DNA of 64,000 bases, taken from the NCBI RefSeq assembly GCF_020510565.1, contig NZ_CP075189.1, forward strand, positions 3,834,501 to 3,898,500, read 5' to 3'. A program made the position numbers and the translations under genes. Shown here piece after piece: positions 26,928 to 37,750 of this stretch. The DNA is from Ferribacterium limneticum. Lineage in GTDB: Bacteria > Pseudomonadota > Gammaproteobacteria > Burkholderiales > Rhodocyclaceae. The notes under the pieces were generated by a model that was given only the letters and a program-made list of their open reading frames with translations, did no database searches and was not told where the DNA came from. Position 1 is the first letter of the stretch. Each line of letters opens with the position of its first letter.

Positions 26928-27806
26928 ATGAATTCCACCACCCCCACACCGCCCTGTCCGCCGATGGTGCTGGTCTTTTCGGCCAGCGACCCATCGGCCG
27001 GCGCCGGCATGCAGGCTGACATCCTCACTTTGGTCAGCCTCGGCTGCCATCCGCTCAGTGCCTTGACGGCGCTGACCGTGCAGGACACGGTGGGGGTGCA
27101 GAGCGTCCAGGCAGTCAGCGCCGAGCTGCTCGAGCAGCAAGCGCGAACGGTTCTCGAAGACATGCCGGTGGCGGCCTTCAAGATCGGCATGCTGGGCAGT
27201 GTCGAGAATGTGATTGCGGTCGCCGAAATTATTTCGGACTACCCGGAGATCCCGGTGATCTTCGACCCGGTGCTCGCATCCGGGCGGGGCGACGAGCTGT
27301 CGAGCGAGGATGTCATTTCGGCGATTCGCGAAATGTTGCTGCCGCAAACCACCTTGCTCACACCGAATGCGCCGGAAGCGCGGCGACTGGCCGAAAATGA
27401 CGAAGACGAAGGCGAGCCCTCGATCGACGTGTGCGCCCAGCGCCTGATTGAAATGGGCGCGCAGTACGTGCTGATTACCGGCACGCATGAAAACACCCCG
27501 AAGGTGGTCAACACGCTGTACGGCGCCGATGGCGTCATTCGGCGCGACCAGTGGGAACGCCTGCCGGGCAGTTACCACGGCTCCGGCTGCACGCTGGCTT
27601 CGGCCATTGCCGGCTGCATCGCCGGCGGAGCCAGCATGGAAGACGCTGTGCACGACGCCCAGGATTACACCTGGCAAGCCTTGGCCGCCGGTTTCCGGGC
27701 CGGCATGGGCCAGTTCATCCCGGACCGCTTTTTCTGGGCACGCGGCGACGATAACGAACCGGGCCAAAATGAAGAGAAGGACGACGGCAAAACTGATGGA
27801 GCATAA
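26928..27806 (+). CDS. thiD: Hydroxymethylpyrimidine/phosphomethylpyrimidine kinase
   Basis: 292 residues, ribokinase-like fold. [20 protein letters not shown] is the substrate-binding N-terminal motif, and [20 protein letters not shown] carries the anion hole and catalytic region. It phosphorylates HMP(-P) for thiamine synthesis. The C-terminal ~25 residues are a charged tail ([18 protein letters not shown]), longer than usual, caused by read-through into the thiE start region; it overlaps thiE by 11 nt. Together with thiE and the distant thiC it supplies the thiamine pathway. Confidence 0.93.
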   Translation: MNSTTPTPPCPPMVLVFSASDPSAGAGMQADILTLVSLGCHPLSALTALTVQDTVGVQSVQAVSAELLEQQARTVLEDMPVAAFKIGMLGSVENVIAVAEIISDYPEIPVIFDPVLASGRGDELSSEDVISAIREMLLPQTTLLTPNAPEARRLAENDEDEGEPSIDVCAQRLIEMGAQYVLITGTHENTPKVVNTLYGADGVIRRDQWERLPGSYHGSGCTLASAIAGCIAGGASMEDAVHDAQDYTWQALAAGFRAGMGQFIPDRFFWARGDDNEPGQNEEKDDGKTDGA

Positions 27807-28428
27807 ATTGCGTGGCCTTTACGCCATCACGCCGGAGCACGCCGATGGCGCCCGTCTGCTCAGCGAGGTTGAAGCTGCCCTGGCCGGCGGTTGCCGGATC
27901 GTTCAATATCGCGACAAAACCAGCACCATGCCCGAACGCGTCGCCCGCGCCCGGGCACTGCGTGAACTGACCCGCCGTCACAATGCAAAATTGCTGATCA
28001 ACGACGATCTGGCCCTGGCTGTTCTCGTCGAGGCCGATGGCGTGCATCTGGGCAAGGATGACGGCAACCTCATGGCAGCCCGCGCCATGCTCGGACCCAA
28101 CCGCATTCTCGGCGCATCCTGCTACGCCGATTTCGCCGCCGCGCAAACGGCCGAGGCAGCCGGCGTCGATTACGTCGCCTTCGGTGCAGTCTATCCGTCA
28201 CCGACCAAACCGAACGCACCGCTCGCCGGCAGCGATTTGTTTTTTGCCGCAAAAAACCGGTTGACCGTAGCAAGCTGCGCCATCGGCGGTATCACGCTGG
28301 CCAACGCGCCGCCGCTCATCGCCGCTGGCGCCGACCTGCTCGCCGTCATCACCGACCTGTTCAGCGCCCCCGACATCGCGGCGCGCGCCACCGCCTATCA
28401 ACGCCTTTTCGAGAAAGCCCAGTCATGA
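27796..28428 (+). CDS. thiE: Thiamine phosphate synthase
   Basis: 210 residues from the ATG at 27796 ([18 protein letters not shown]). Joins HMP-PP and thiazole phosphate to make thiamine phosphate. Motifs: [38 protein letters not shown], and [17 protein letters not shown]. The segment KNRLTVAS before CAIGGIT is encoded by a dispersed repeat copy, extending the strand before the phosphate-binding IGGI loop. It overlaps thiD by 11 nt and hemL by 4 nt. Confidence 0.93.
   Translation: MEHKLRGLYAITPEHADGARLLSEVEAALAGGCRIVQYRDKTSTMPERVARARALRELTRRHNAKLLINDDLALAVLVEADGVHLGKDDGNLMAARAMLGPNRILGASCYADFAAAQTAEAAGVDYVAFGAVYPSPTKPNAPLAGSDLFFAAKNRLTVASCAIGGITLANAPPLIAAGADLLAVITDLFSAPDIAARATAYQRLFEKAQS
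28249..28272 (-). repeat. Dispersed ACGGTCAACCGG element inside thiE
   Basis: Exact core at 28257-28268, minus-strand sense, in the GCTACGG flavour. On the thiE strand it encodes NRLTVAS. Confidence 0.8.
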
Positions 28429-29708
28429 CCTCATGCAACCAGCAACTGTTCGAACGCGCCCAGCGCCACATTCCGGGCGGCGTCAATTCGCCCGTCCGCG
28501 CCTTCCGTTCGGTTGGCGGCACGCCCTGTTTCTTCCAGAAGGGCGTCGGCCCCAAGGTGCAGGATGCCGACGGCAAGTGGTACACCGACTACGTTGGCTC
28601 GTGGGGCCCGATGATCCTCGGCCATGCCCATCCGGACGTGATCGCCGCCGTCCAGGCCGCTGTCGTCGACGGCCTGTCCTTCGGCGCGCCGACCGAGAAG
28701 GAAGTCGACATCGCCGACCTGCTCTGCGACCTGGTACCGTCGATGGACATGGTCCGCCTGGTTTCATCAGGCACCGAAGCGACGATGAGCGCCATCCGCC
28801 TGGCCCGTGGTTACACCGGCCGCGACATCCTGATCAAGTTCGAAGGCTGCTACCACGGCCACTCCGACGGCCTGCTCGTCAAGGCCGGCTCCGGCCTGCT
28901 GACCTTCGGCAATCCATCGTCAAGCGGCGTTCCGGCCGGCGTAGCCGAGAACACCATGGTCCTCACCTACAACGACCCGCAGGAACTGGCCGACGCCTTT
29001 GCCAAGCATGGCGACAAGATCGCCGCTGTCATCGTCGAACCGGTGGTCGGCAACATGAACCTGATCGCCCCGACCCAAGCCTTCCTGAACGCCATGCGTG
29101 AGTTGTGCACGAAAAACGGCTCGGTGCTGATTTTCGACGAAGTGATGACCGGTTTCCGCGTCGGCCTCAAAAGCGCGCAAGGCCTGTTCGGCATCACGCC
29201 GGACCTGTCCACCTTCGGCAAGGTGGTCGGCGGCGGCATGCCGCTCGGCGCCTTCGGCGGCAAACGCGCCATCATGGAACAGATCGCCCCGCTCGGCCCG
29301 GTCTATCAGGCCGGCACGCTGTCCGGCAACCCGATTGCCACGGCGGCCGGTCTGGCCACATTGAAGCTCATTCAGGCACCCGGTTTCTACGAAGCACTGA
29401 CCGCCAAAACCAAGGCCTTGTGCGACGGCCTGGTCGCCGCCGCGAAAAAACATGGCGTCGCCTTCGCCGCCCAGAACATCGGCGGCATGTTCGGCCTCTA
29501 TTTCGCCGATAAGTGCCCGGGCACCTACGACGAAGTGCTGGCCTGCGACAAGGAAGCCTTCAACCGCTTCTTCCACGCCATGCTCGACGCCGGCCATTAC
29601 TTCGCGCCGTCGGCCTTCGAAGCCGGCTTCGTCTCGGCGGCACATAGCGATGCCGACATCGCGGCAACCATCGCGGCTGCCGACGCTTACTTCGCCACAA
29701 TCAAGTGA
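28425..29708 (+). CDS. hemL: Glutamate-1-semialdehyde 2,1-aminomutase
   Basis: 427-residue PLP enzyme that makes 5-aminolevulinate from glutamate-1-semialdehyde for haem synthesis (C5 pathway). Motifs: [18 protein letters not shown] at the start, [28 protein letters not shown], and [18 protein letters not shown] carrying the PLP lysine. Its ATG overlaps the thiE stop in ATGA, and its stop overlaps the gdx GTG in GTGA, so it is the middle gene of a tightly coupled thiD-thiE-hemL-gdx set. Confidence 0.96.
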   Translation: MTSCNQQLFERAQRHIPGGVNSPVRAFRSVGGTPCFFQKGVGPKVQDADGKWYTDYVGSWGPMILGHAHPDVIAAVQAAVVDGLSFGAPTEKEVDIADLLCDLVPSMDMVRLVSSGTEATMSAIRLARGYTGRDILIKFEGCYHGHSDGLLVKAGSGLLTFGNPSSSGVPAGVAENTMVLTYNDPQELADAFAKHGDKIAAVIVEPVVGNMNLIAPTQAFLNAMRELCTKNGSVLIFDEVMTGFRVGLKSAQGLFGITPDLSTFGKVVGGGMPLGAFGGKRAIMEQIAPLGPVYQAGTLSGNPIATAAGLATLKLIQAPGFYEALTAKTKALCDGLVAAAKKHGVAFAAQNIGGMFGLYFADKCPGTYDEVLACDKEAFNRFFHAMLDAGHYFAPSAFEAGFVSAAHSDADIAATIAAADAYFATIK

Positions 29709-30043
29709 GCTCGGCTTCCGCCTGGCTGATCCTGTTCGTCGCCGGCCTTTGCGAGATCGGCTGGGCGGTCGGGCTCAAATACACCGAGGGTTTCAGCCGC
29801 CTGGGGCCATCGGCCGCGACGGTGGTGGCGATGATTGCCAGCGTCGTCCTGCTCGGCTGGTCGCTCAAGGTGCTGCCGCTCGGCACGGCCTACGCCGTGT
29901 GGACGGGCATCGGCGCCGTCGGTACGGCGATCCTCGGCATATTCCTGTTCGGTGAATCGAAGGAAGTGGCGCGGCTGGTCAGCATCGGGCTCATCGTTGC
30001 CGGCATCGTCGGTTTGAAGCTGCTGACGCCGGACTCGCACTGA
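29705..30043 (+). CDS. gdx: SMR-family guanidinium/quaternary-ammonium exporter
   Basis: 112 residues, four hydrophobic helices. The sequence [20 protein letters not shown] with the essential Glu and the later [19 protein letters not shown] matches SugE/Gdx rather than multidrug EmrE. Gdx proteins export guanidinium. Start codon is a GTG overlapping the hemL stop. No guanidine riboswitch is seen, as the gene is inside an operon. Export versus other function is inferred from family. Confidence 0.85.
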   Translation: MSSASAWLILFVAGLCEIGWAVGLKYTEGFSRLGPSAATVVAMIASVVLLGWSLKVLPLGTAYAVWTGIGAVGTAILGIFLFGESKEVARLVSIGLIVAGIVGLKLLTPDSH

Positions 30044-30046
30044 TCG

Positions 30047-30085
30047 CCACGGTCAACCGGAAATAACGGCCAAAATTGAAATGGC
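30047..30085 (+). repeat. Dispersed ACGGTCAACCGG element, intergenic copy
   Basis: Exact core at 30049-30060, tail AAATAACGGCCAAAAT then TGAAATGGCCGCC. It fills the 49-nt gap between convergent gdx and mgtE, so it may also terminate one or both. Confidence 0.85.
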
Positions 30086-30092
30086 CGCCCGG

Positions 30093-31535
30093 TTACATCA
30101 GCAGTAGCGTCGCCAAGCCGAGGAAGATGAAGAAACCGCCCGAGTCAGTCAGCGCGGTGATCATCACCGAACCGCCCATCGCCGGATCGGCGCCGAACTT
30201 CTGGCGCAGCAGCGGAATACCGACGCCGGCCGACGCCGCCAGCAGCAGGTTCAGCGTCACCGCCGAGGTCATCACCAGGCCGAGCTTGACGCTGCCGTAC
30301 AGCCACCACGCGGCAATGCCGAGCAAGCTGCCCCAGATCAGGCCGTTGATCGTCGCCACGCCGAGCTCCTTGCGCAGCAGGCGGCGCATGGCGTCGGGCT
30401 GGACCTGACCCATGGCGATGGCGCGGACGATCATGGTGATCGTCTGATTGCCCGAGTTGCCGCCGATACCGGCGACAATCGGCATCAACGCGGCAAGCGC
30501 CACGAGTTTTTCAATCGAATCCTCGAAAGCGCCGATGACGCGCGAAGCAACAAAAGCAGTAACCAGATTGACCGCCAGCCAGGCCCAGCGGTTCTTCACC
30601 GAGTCCCAGACCGAGGCGAAAATGTCTTCTTCCTCGCGCAGACCTGCCTGGGCCAATTGCTCGTGCTCGGCTTCTTCGCGGATGTAGTCCACCACCTCGT
30701 TAACCGTCACGCGACCGACCAGCCTGCCATCCGGGTCGAGCACCGGGGCCGAGACGAGGTCGTAACGCTCGAAGGCCTTGGCCGCCTCTTCGGCGAGGTC
30801 GTCGGGTTCAAACTCGACGAAATCGGTCTGCATCAGCGTACCAACCTCGACTTCGACCTCATTGACCAGCAGGATGTTGAGCGGCAGCACGCCTTTGAGG
30901 TGTTCATCGCGATCAACGACGAAAAGTTGATCGGTATGGTCGGGAAGTTCGTCGAAACGGCGCAGATAACGCAACACAACTTCGAGCGAAACGTCCTCGC
31001 GGACGGTGACCATGTCGAAGTCCATGATTGAACCGACCGACTCTTCCGGATAGGACATCGCGGCGCGCAATTGCTCGCGCTCTTCGATCGGCAAGCCGCG
31101 GAAAACGTCGTCGATAACGCCTTGCGGCAGGTCGGGGGCAAGGTCGGCGAGCTCGTCGGCATCGAGCGTTTCGGCGGCGGCGACCAGCTCGGTGCGCTCC
31201 ATCGAGTCGATCAGGGTTTCCCGAACGGCGTCCGATACTTCGAGCAGGACTTCGCCTTCGAGCTCCGGATTGACCAGCCCCCAGACAATCAGGCGCTCGT
31301 CCTGCGGCAATGCTTCGAGAACGTAAGCGATGTCGGCCGGATGCATCGGCTCGAGGCGGGCCTGCAGCGCATTCAGGTGCTGCTTGTGCACCATTCCCTC
31401 GACCAGGTTGTGGCGCGGACCTTCCTGCCGGTGCACCAGCTCCTCAACCAGCTTGTGCCGGGCGAGCAGGGTCTGCACCTCGGCGAGGCGTTCCTGCAAG
31501 TCTTCGGTATCGGTCAGCTGGGCTTCTTCGCTCAT
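30093..31535 (-). CDS. mgtE: Magnesium transporter MgtE
   Basis: 480 residues: an N-terminal MgtE_N superhelical domain (LEPMHPADIAYVLEALPQDE), paired CBS domains (GSIMDFDMVTVREDVSLEVV; TLMQTDFVEFEPDDLAEEAA), then five membrane helices at the C-terminus (AALMPIVAGIGGNSGNQTIT). Takes up Mg2+ under CBS-domain gating. I chose MSEEAQLTD at 31535; the open frame extends to an ATG at 31562 and neither has a good ribosome binding site. No Mg2+ riboswitch is seen upstream. Confidence 0.94.
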   Translation of the reverse strand: MSEEAQLTDTEDLQERLAEVQTLLARHKLVEELVHRQEGPRHNLVEGMVHKQHLNALQARLEPMHPADIAYVLEALPQDERLIVWGLVNPELEGEVLLEVSDAVRETLIDSMERTELVAAAETLDADELADLAPDLPQGVIDDVFRGLPIEEREQLRAAMSYPEESVGSIMDFDMVTVREDVSLEVVLRYLRRFDELPDHTDQLFVVDRDEHLKGVLPLNILLVNEVEVEVGTLMQTDFVEFEPDDLAEEAAKAFERYDLVSAPVLDPDGRLVGRVTVNEVVDYIREEAEHEQLAQAGLREEEDIFASVWDSVKNRWAWLAVNLVTAFVASRVIGAFEDSIEKLVALAALMPIVAGIGGNSGNQTITMIVRAIAMGQVQPDAMRRLLRKELGVATINGLIWGSLLGIAAWWLYGSVKLGLVMTSAVTLNLLLAASAGVGIPLLRQKFGADPAMGGSVMITALTDSGGFFIFLGLATLLLM

Positions 31536-31618
31536 GGTGCGGCGCCGCAAAAGGTGGGGCATTTTAGCACCGGGCGGAAGGCCGGGTTACTGCGTTAAAC
31601 CCGTATTCCGGCAATAAA

Positions 31619-32314
31619 TCACGGCACCTCGGCGCCCGGCATACGGCCCAGAATGATCGCCGTCTTGCGCCCCAAACCGGGCGCATTGCGATTGCGGTCA
31701 TAAAAGCGCGGATTCGGCACCATGCCGGCCAGCCGCGCCGCCTGTTCCGGCCCGAGCTGGGCGGCGCTGGCGTTGTAATAATGGCGGGCCGCTGCCTCGG
31801 CGCCGAAGACGCCATTGCCCCACTCAATCACGTTGAGATAGACCTCGAGAATCCGTCGCTTGCTCCACAGGTTTTCCAGCATCAGCGTGATGATCGCCTC
31901 TTCAGCCTTGCGGAAATAGGACTTGGTTGGCGTCAGGAACAGATTTTTTGCCAGTTGCTGGCTGATGGTCGAGCCGCCAGCCGCGAAACGCCCCCGCTTC
32001 TGGTTTTTTTCTATGGCTTTTTGCATGCCTTCCCAGTCGAAGCCTTCATGATCGACGAACTTGGCATCCTCGGCCGAGATGATGGCGCGCTTGAGATGGA
32101 TCGAAATCCGCTCATAGGGCACCCACTGTTTTTTGAGCCGGGCATCAGGCGCCTTCTGGCGTATTTCGGCCAGACGAATTTCCATGAAACGGGTTTCACC
32201 GGGATTGACCCAGCCCCAGAACAGCACCCAGCCAAGCAGCCAGAGCTGCCAGATCAGGAATAGCCCGAGCAGGCCCAGCGCGGCCCATTTCAACCAGTGG
32301 CCGACGACTCTCAT
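31619..32314 (-). CDS. mtgA: Monofunctional biosynthetic peptidoglycan glycosyltransferase
   Basis: 231 residues: an N-terminal membrane anchor ([20 protein letters not shown]) and a GT51 domain with the catalytic Glu in [44 protein letters not shown] and [16 protein letters not shown]. Polymerises lipid II glycan strands without a transpeptidase domain. It overlaps aroE by 4 nt, so it is the distal gene of an rnb-tonB-aroE-mtgA set. Family hallmark residues appear intact. Confidence 0.95.
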   Translation of the reverse strand: MRVVGHWLKWAALGLLGLFLIWQLWLLGWVLFWGWVNPGETRFMEIRLAEIRQKAPDARLKKQWVPYERISIHLKRAIISAEDAKFVDHEGFDWEGMQKAIEKNQKRGRFAAGGSTISQQLAKNLFLTPTKSYFRKAEEAIITLMLENLWSKRRILEVYLNVIEWGNGVFGAEAAARHYYNASAAQLGPEQAARLAGMVPNPRFYDRNRNAPGLGRKTAIILGRMPGAEVP

Positions 32315-33135
32315 CCGGCCAGTTTGGCTCTCAACTCGGCCAGCACCTGCGCGGTCACCGGGCGCACGCCGCGCCAGACGAAAAAGGCTTCGGCTGCCTG
32401 CTCGACCAGCATGCCCAGGCCATCCGCCCGCTGTGCCGCACCCTGCTCGCGGGCCAGCGCCAGGAAAGGCGTTTCCCCTTTGCCGTACATCATGTCGTAA
32501 GCCAGGCTGCCCGGCGCGAAGATTCCCGCCGGCAAGGGCAGGCTTTCGCCGGAAAGGCTGGCTGAAGTGGCGTTGATGACCAGATCGAAGCTTTTACCGG
32601 CGGTTTTTGCGAAATTTCCGGCGTCGACCGTAGCAATGTCCGAAAACGCCTGTGCCAGCATGACGGCCTTGTCAGCGCTGCGATTAGCGATGAACAGTGA
32701 AGCCGGCTTGTTTGCCAGCAAGGGCGCGATCACGCCACGAGAGGCGCCACCGGCACCGAGCAGCAAAATGCGTTTGCCGGCCAGCGAAAAGCCGAGGTTG
32801 TGCGCAATGTCGCGAACCAGCCCGGCGCCGTCGGTGTTGTCGCCGAAGATTTCGGCGCCGTTGAAAGCCAGCGTATTGACCGCCCCGGCCCGCGCCGCGC
32901 GCTCGGACAGGCGCGTCGCCAAGCGGAACGCTTCTTCCTTGAACGGCACGGTGACATTCGCCCCTTTGCCCCCCGCCGCAACGAATTCGGCAATCGCCTG
33001 TTTAAAGCCATCGATCGGCGCAAGGCGCGCCTCGTAGATCAAATCCTGCCCACTCACAGAAGCAAAGGCCGCATGGATGGCCGGCGATTTCGAATGGGCA
33101 ATCGGATTGCCGAAGACGCAGTACAGATCGCTCAT
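32311..33135 (-). CDS. aroE: Shikimate dehydrogenase
   Basis: 274 residues; reduces 3-dehydroshikimate with NADPH in chorismate synthesis. Motifs: [34 protein letters not shown] (Lys), NTDGAG (Asp), and the nucleotide loop [13 protein letters not shown]. The segment [14 protein letters not shown] is encoded by a diverged dispersed repeat with one extra C. It overlaps both the tonB-like gene upstream and mtgA downstream by 4 nt each. aroQ, another shikimate-pathway gene, is also in this window. Confidence 0.95.
   Translation of the reverse strand: MSDLYCVFGNPIAHSKSPAIHAAFASVSGQDLIYEARLAPIDGFKQAIAEFVAAGGKGANVTVPFKEEAFRLATRLSERAARAGAVNTLAFNGAEIFGDNTDGAGLVRDIAHNLGFSLAGKRILLLGAGGASRGVIAPLLANKPASLFIANRSADKAVMLAQAFSDIATVDAGNFAKTAGKSFDLVINATSASLSGESLPLPAGIFAPGSLAYDMMYGKGETPFLALAREQGAAQRADGLGMLVEQAAEAFFVWRGVRPVTAQVLAELRAKLAG
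32600..32636 (-). repeat. Diverged dispersed element inside aroE
   Basis: Minus-strand reading GCTACGGTCGACGCCGGAAA followed by TTTCGCAAAAACCG keeps both the core (with one substitution and an extra C) and the A-rich tail. Confidence 0.5.
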
Positions 33136-34028
33136 TTGTTGGCCGTATTGAGGGCGTCGCCCTGCATGAAATACCAGGTCCGGGCAAAGGACAACACAGT
33201 CGCTCCGCCCAAAGCCTGCTGCGGAATGGCGCCGAAGGGCGCCGACATCCGGAGGATGCGCAACGCCGCCTGATCGAGAATCTTGTGCCCGGACGAACGC
33301 GAAATCTCGGCGCTGTAAAGGCTGCCGTCCTCGGCGCGCAATTCGACAAAAATCACCACCGCGCCATAGAGCTTGCCACGCGCCTCCGGCGGATAGTTCA
33401 GTGTCCCGATCCGCTCGATCTTTTGTTTCCAGCCATCGAGGTAGGCAGCCAGACCGTATTCTTCGGTGCGCGCCCCGACAAATTTCTTGCGTGGCCGCTT
33501 GCTGTATTCGTCGGCCGACTTGCTGATCTCGCCCTCGAGACGGGCCATGGCCCTGGCCGATTCGGCGAGATCCAATCCACTGACTACGGGCACGACCGGC
33601 GATGGCTGCTCGGTGGCCGTATTCGCCGCAGCGATGTTGCGCAGACTCTTCGCCTGAGCGAGCAACCGCTGCTGAGCAGTTTCCAGTTCCTGGACGCGAC
33701 GCTGCATCTGCTGGATGGCGTCGCCATCGTTTTTCTGCGGCGAGGGTGGCAAAGGCGTCTTGGCCCGCCGGTTTTCATCGGTATTGCCACCACCATCGAG
33801 ATTGGCCTGAGCCAGCGCCTGGGCATCCGTCGGCTTGCGCGCGGATTTGGCGTTGACCAGGATGATGTCCATGGCCTTTTCGCGGAAGGCCTGGGAAGCC
33901 TCCGGAAACTGGAAATTCAGGAACAGCAATAAGCCATGAAAAAGTACAGAGATGCCCACTGCGAGCCACAAGCGGCGATCTTGCTGCGCCGCCCGGGCAG
34001 CGCGCAGGGACGATCTCTTCTTTTTCAC
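33132..34028 (-). CDS. TonB-like energy transducer with coiled-coil region
   Basis: 298 residues: a single N-terminal membrane helix ([20 protein letters not shown]), a variable charged/Pro region with an Ala/Gln-rich coiled coil ([20 protein letters not shown]), and a C-terminal TonB-type domain ([39 protein letters not shown]). It probably spans the periplasm and transfers force to an outer-membrane receptor; the receptor is not in the window, and ExbB/ExbD are absent nearby. It overlaps rnb and aroE by 4 nt each. Confidence 0.85.
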   Translation of the reverse strand: MKKKRSSLRAARAAQQDRRLWLAVGISVLFHGLLLFLNFQFPEASQAFREKAMDIILVNAKSARKPTDAQALAQANLDGGGNTDENRRAKTPLPPSPQKNDGDAIQQMQRRVQELETAQQRLLAQAKSLRNIAAANTATEQPSPVVPVVSGLDLAESARAMARLEGEISKSADEYSKRPRKKFVGARTEEYGLAAYLDGWKQKIERIGTLNYPPEARGKLYGAVVIFVELRAEDGSLYSAEISRSSGHKILDQAALRILRMSAPFGAIPQQALGGATVLSFARTWYFMQGDALNTANK

Positions 34029-35926
34029 TGCTCTTCGTCCTCCGTGGCGTCGGCCAGATTGTTTTCGCCAAGCAGGCTCACGAAACGACAGCTCACTTCC
34101 GGCGCCAGCAGATCAAGATTCTCGATGGCCAGACGCACGCGCTGCCCGGCCACCAGATCAGCCGGCAGGGATGGGACGCGCAGCAACAAAGGCAAATGGT
34201 CGAGCTTGACGCTCTGCTCGCGGCGCACGGTGGCATCGATTTCAGTCAAACCGCGTTGCTGGATCCAGCGCAGGCACCAGTAACGCTCCATCTGGCGCTG
34301 AAAATCGGCATAGGCGGCGTAGGTTTGCTCAAAATCGCGCATCGCACCGAACAATTCGGCCGATTTCTGGGCAAAAGCCGGCGTTTCGCCCTTCAAGCAG
34401 GCAATCAGCTGCCATTGATTGACCATATCGCAGTAACGGCGCAGCGGCGAGGTCATCCAGGCGTATTGCGGCACGCCGAGGCCTTCGTGCGGCAGCGGCG
34501 AAGTCGTCATGCGGACCTTGCCCTGCGTCTGGGCGCGGTACAGGCAAGCGACGTTCCTCTCGGCGAGCAGGCCGCCCCAGGTAGAGTTGGCGACGATCAT
34601 CAGTTCGGCGACCAGCTTGTCGAGGGGGCTGCCACGCTTGCGTTCGGAAATCTCGACCGTGCAACTGTCCGGATCGGCCAGATCGCCGCCGATTTCGAAG
34701 TTGTAGTCGTTGATGCCTTGCATCGCCGACGGCTTGCCGCGCCGGCCTTCGCAGGCGTTGGCGAAATGCCAGAGGTGCACCAGTTCGTCCTTGAACGGCT
34801 GGTCGGGCAGCGGGCCGTTGATCGTTTCGGCGTTGAACCACGGTTCGATTTCGTGGTGACGCAGGTTGGCGGCGATGTGCACCATCTCCAGCCGCGATTC
34901 GTGGCTCAGTATTTCCAGCGAGTCATTGACCGTCAGGTAGAGCGACACGGCCGGGCAATCGACGCCGCCGGCCAGCGTGTAGTTCTGGACCACGGCGTCG
35001 GGCAGCATGGTGATCTTGTTGCCGGGCATGTAGACCGTCGACAGCCGGGCGCGGGCGATGCCGTCGAGCGGCGAGCCATGCGCGATGGCCAGCCCCGGGG
35101 CAGCGATGTGGATGCCGATGCGCGAGCCGATGCCGGGCAGCCTGACGACCGACAGCGCGTCGTCGATTTCGGTGGTGTTGGCGTCGTCGATCGAGAAAGC
35201 GCGAACATCGGCGCGCGGCAGGTCGCGCGGCAGCTTCGGCGCCTCAAGCGGCGGAAAGGCCACGCCCTTGGGGAACTGTTCGTGCAGGAAACGGCGGTAG
35301 TGCAGGAAGTAGGGCGACTTGATGGCGCCGCACTTGAAGAGCATTTGCGCTGCGGTCAGGCCGGTTTCGGCGCAGGCCGTCTCGAAGGCCTTGGTTTCGG
35401 GTTTGTTGCGATCTGGTGCGTAGAGCAGGGCATCGGTCATGGCGCCGATTTCCGGCGGCAGGCGGAACTCTCTCAGCTCGACAATCCAGCCTTCCATCGT
35501 GAGCGCTTGCTGACGCTTTTTTTCAAGACTGGCCAAAGCAGCTGCGAGAATGTCGGCAGGCGCCTTGCGGAAGCGGCCCTTGCCTTTGCGGTGGAAATAG
35601 ACGGGCGCGGCATGCACGGCAAGCAGCACCGCCGTCGCTTCGAGCGGACTGGGCTCGTGTCCGTAGTAATCACGGGCAAAATCAAGAAACGAAAATTCGC
35701 CATCGTTCACGCACTCCCAGAGGAATTCTGCTTCGATTTCTTCGGCCAGCGGCGTGGCCTGATCGAGCAAGGCCGCCGCCGACGGTTTCTCGAAACGTAG
35801 CAACACCGTTGCGGCCTTGATCTTGCTGCGCTTGCCGGTAGGCATTTCGACCTGCAACGAGCTGTCGTTGTCGGCCATGATGCTGCCGGCCTTGAAGCCG
35901 CCATCTTCTTCAAACAATACATTCAT
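34025..35926 (-). CDS. rnb: RNase II family exoribonuclease
   Basis: 633 residues from the ATG at 35926. The RNB catalytic domain is evident: DDANTTEIDDALSVVRLPG with the metal-binding Asp residues, GIHIAAPGLAIAHGSPLD, RLSTVYMPGNKITMLPDAV, and a C-terminal YAWMTSPLRRYCDMVNQWQL. The N-terminal half is a divergent RNA-binding region. It degrades RNA 3' to 5'; which subtype (RNase II-like versus smaller relatives) is uncertain, as no clear S1 C-terminus is seen. It leads the aroE-containing overlapping set. Confidence 0.88.
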   Translation of the reverse strand: MNVLFEEDGGFKAGSIMADNDSSLQVEMPTGKRSKIKAATVLLRFEKPSAAALLDQATPLAEEIEAEFLWECVNDGEFSFLDFARDYYGHEPSPLEATAVLLAVHAAPVYFHRKGKGRFRKAPADILAAALASLEKKRQQALTMEGWIVELREFRLPPEIGAMTDALLYAPDRNKPETKAFETACAETGLTAAQMLFKCGAIKSPYFLHYRRFLHEQFPKGVAFPPLEAPKLPRDLPRADVRAFSIDDANTTEIDDALSVVRLPGIGSRIGIHIAAPGLAIAHGSPLDGIARARLSTVYMPGNKITMLPDAVVQNYTLAGGVDCPAVSLYLTVNDSLEILSHESRLEMVHIAANLRHHEIEPWFNAETINGPLPDQPFKDELVHLWHFANACEGRRGKPSAMQGINDYNFEIGGDLADPDSCTVEISERKRGSPLDKLVAELMIVANSTWGGLLAERNVACLYRAQTQGKVRMTTSPLPHEGLGVPQYAWMTSPLRRYCDMVNQWQLIACLKGETPAFAQKSAELFGAMRDFEQTYAAYADFQRQMERYWCLRWIQQRGLTEIDATVRREQSVKLDHLPLLLRVPSLPADLVAGQRVRLAIENLDLLAPEVSCRFVSLLGENNLADATEDEEQ

Positions 35927-35933
35927 CGACGGA

Positions 35934-36503
35934 TTATAGCCCAGCGTATTCAATGATTTGCGGCACGAAGCCGGGAAATTGCGTGAAGCCGTGGTCACCG
36001 CCCGGCAACACCGTTTGCCGGCAGCCGGCGTAGAAATCCACGGCCTGCCGGTAATCCAGCACCTCGTCGCCGGTTTCGGCGAGCAGCCAGTAGCGCCCCG
36101 GCGTCGGCCGGCGAACCTGGGCTTTCAGCTGCGCGGCGTGCGCTTCGGTGAAGGTGAAACGCTCGCCGCTATGGAAGTTGGCATGGTCGCCGACGAATTT
36201 GGCCAAATCCAGACGGTCGACCGCAGCAGGGTTGATCAGCACGGCGTTCACGCCGTGCTTTTCGGCCAGATGGTTGGCGTAATGGCCGCCCAGCGAACTG
36301 CCGATCAAGGTCACCGGCCCACCGGCCTGTTCGATCAGGCGGCTGACACTGGCCACTGCCTCATCGGGTACCCAAGATAGTTGTGGACAAACGAACTGCG
36401 CCGCCATGCCACGGCGCGCCATCTCTTCGGCCAGCAACTGCGATTTCCACGACGCCGGCGACGAGCAGAAGCCGTGCAGGTAAACGATCAGTGGGCGGTC
36501 CAT
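35934..36503 (-). CDS. YqiA/UPF0227-family alpha/beta-hydrolase (esterase)
   Basis: 189 residues from the ATG at 36503 ([19 protein letters not shown]). Catalytic Ser in [16 protein letters not shown], acidic residue probably in GDEVLDYRQ, and His in [13 protein letters not shown]. Likely cytoplasmic carboxylesterase. It overlaps uppP by 16 nt and lies 7 nt upstream of rnb, so the three are probably co-transcribed. Confidence 0.88.
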   Translation of the reverse strand: MDRPLIVYLHGFCSSPASWKSQLLAEEMARRGMAAQFVCPQLSWVPDEAVASVSRLIEQAGGPVTLIGSSLGGHYANHLAEKHGVNAVLINPAAVDRLDLAKFVGDHANFHSGERFTFTEAHAAQLKAQVRRPTPGRYWLLAETGDEVLDYRQAVDFYAGCRQTVLPGGDHGFTQFPGFVPQIIEYAGL

Positions 36504-37312
36504 TGCACCCAGCCGAAGTGGGCGGTCATCAGGACGACAATGCCGAAGACGATGCGATACCACGCGAAGGGCGTGAAATCGTGGCTGGAAATGAAACGCA
36601 GCAGCCAGCGCACGCACAAAAAGGCCGAAATGAAGGCGGAAATGAAGCCGACCACCCACATGCCGATATCGTCGGCACTGAGCAAGGCGCGTTCTTTGTA
36701 GAGCTGATAGACGGTGGCCGCGCCCAGCGTCGGGATGGCGAGGAAGAAGGAAAACTCGGTCGCCGCCTTGCGCGACAGGCCGAACAGCAGGCCACCGATG
36801 ATCGTTGCGCCGGAACGCGAGGTGCCGGGAATCAGCGCCACGGCTTGGGCGAAGCCCATTTTCAGGGCATCAAGCAGGGTCATTTCCTCGACCGTCTGGA
36901 CGCGGATGGTGTGCTCGCGCTTCTCGGCCCACAGGATGACGAAGGCGCCCAGAATGAAGGTGGTCGCCACGGCAATCGGGTTGAACAGGTTGGCCTTGAT
37001 GGCCTTGCCGAAAGCCAGCCCGAGGATGGCGAGCGGCAGGAAGGCGACGAACAGGTTGAGGATGAATTTCTGCGCCGCCTTGTCGCTGAAGGCGCCGCGC
37101 GCCACGACAAGCAGGCGCTCGCGGTATTCCCAGACGACGGCCAGAATGGCGCCGGACTGGATGACGATCTCGAACAACTTGCCGCGATCATCGTTGAAAT
37201 CCAGTAGATCGCCGGCCAAAATAAGGTGGCCGGTCGAGGAAATCGGCAGGAATTCAGTCAGCCCTTCGACGATGCCGAGAATGAGGGCTTTGAGGAGAAG
37301 AATCGGGTCCAT
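36488..37312 (-). CDS. uppP: Undecaprenyl-diphosphatase
   Basis: 274-residue multi-pass inner-membrane phosphatase that recycles undecaprenyl pyrophosphate for peptidoglycan and polysaccharide synthesis (BacA/UppP). Family signatures: [18 protein letters not shown] with catalytic Glu and Ser, and [16 protein letters not shown] with the second Ser and Arg. Normal length. Upstream is a 45-nt gap to the YkgJ-family gene. Confidence 0.96.
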   Translation of the reverse strand: MDPILLLKALILGIVEGLTEFLPISSTGHLILAGDLLDFNDDRGKLFEIVIQSGAILAVVWEYRERLLVVARGAFSDKAAQKFILNLFVAFLPLAILGLAFGKAIKANLFNPIAVATTFILGAFVILWAEKREHTIRVQTVEEMTLLDALKMGFAQAVALIPGTSRSGATIIGGLLFGLSRKAATEFSFFLAIPTLGAATVYQLYKERALLSADDIGMWVVGFISAFISAFLCVRWLLRFISSHDFTPFAWYRIVFGIVVLMTAHFGWVQWTAH

Positions 37313-37357
37313 GGGGTGCAGCCTGCGCTTATGCCAAGTTGGGGAGGCCGCATTCTA

Positions 37358-37633
37358 CTATCCCGGATGTGTCAAAACTTCGAGTTCGGCCAGCCAATTG
37401 AGCGCATGCTCTCGGGATAAACCGCACATCTCGGCTGACGCTTGCAGGCCAGCGCAGCAATCCGGCCGCTCCGGATTAGCGAAAATAAGGCAACGAAAAT
37501 CGCCATCGAGATGCCGACATGGCTCGCCGCCCGGCTTGTTCAGCGAACTGATCGACGGCGCGATACAGCAGGCGCCGCAATTGGGGCGGCAGGCCATCGG
37601 CAAGGGAACGGCGGGGCAAGGCTTTTCGGGCAT
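37358..37633 (-). CDS. YkgJ-family Cys-cluster protein
   Basis: 91 residues from the ATG at 37633 ([20 protein letters not shown]). The spaced cysteines [28 protein letters not shown] and MCGLS match the small YkgJ/UPF0153 family thought to chelate Zn or Fe. The N-terminal ORF extension to 37741 runs through the terminator and the dispersed repeat and is not credible. Confidence 0.85.
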   Translation of the reverse strand: MPEKPCPAVPLPMACRPNCGACCIAPSISSLNKPGGEPCRHLDGDFRCLIFANPERPDCCAGLQASAEMCGLSREHALNWLAELEVLTHPG

Positions 37634-37678
37634 GCCCGATTGTCGCAGATTCGGCTTTCCCGTTCGGTGCCGATGACT

Positions 37679-37714
37679 TCCACGGTCAACCAGAAAAATC
37701 GGGCAAAAATAAAA
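37679..37714 (+). repeat. Dispersed element, one-mismatch intergenic copy
   Basis: ACGGTCAACCAG at 37682-37693 (one change from core) preceded by CC and followed by AAAAATCGGGCAAAAATAAA. It directly abuts the terminator of the Spy-like gene. Confidence 0.75.
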
Positions 37715-37733
37715 TGGGGGCCATCGGCCCCCA
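37715..37733 (-). terminator. Terminator of the Spy-like gene
   Basis: Stem TGGGGGCC / GGCCCCCA with a 3-nt loop, followed in the minus direction by a T-rich stretch (TTTTATTTTT) that belongs to the dispersed element. It lies 17 nt beyond the stop of the gene at 37751. Confidence 0.85.
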
Positions 37734-37750
37734 AGTTTCAAAAACCCGGA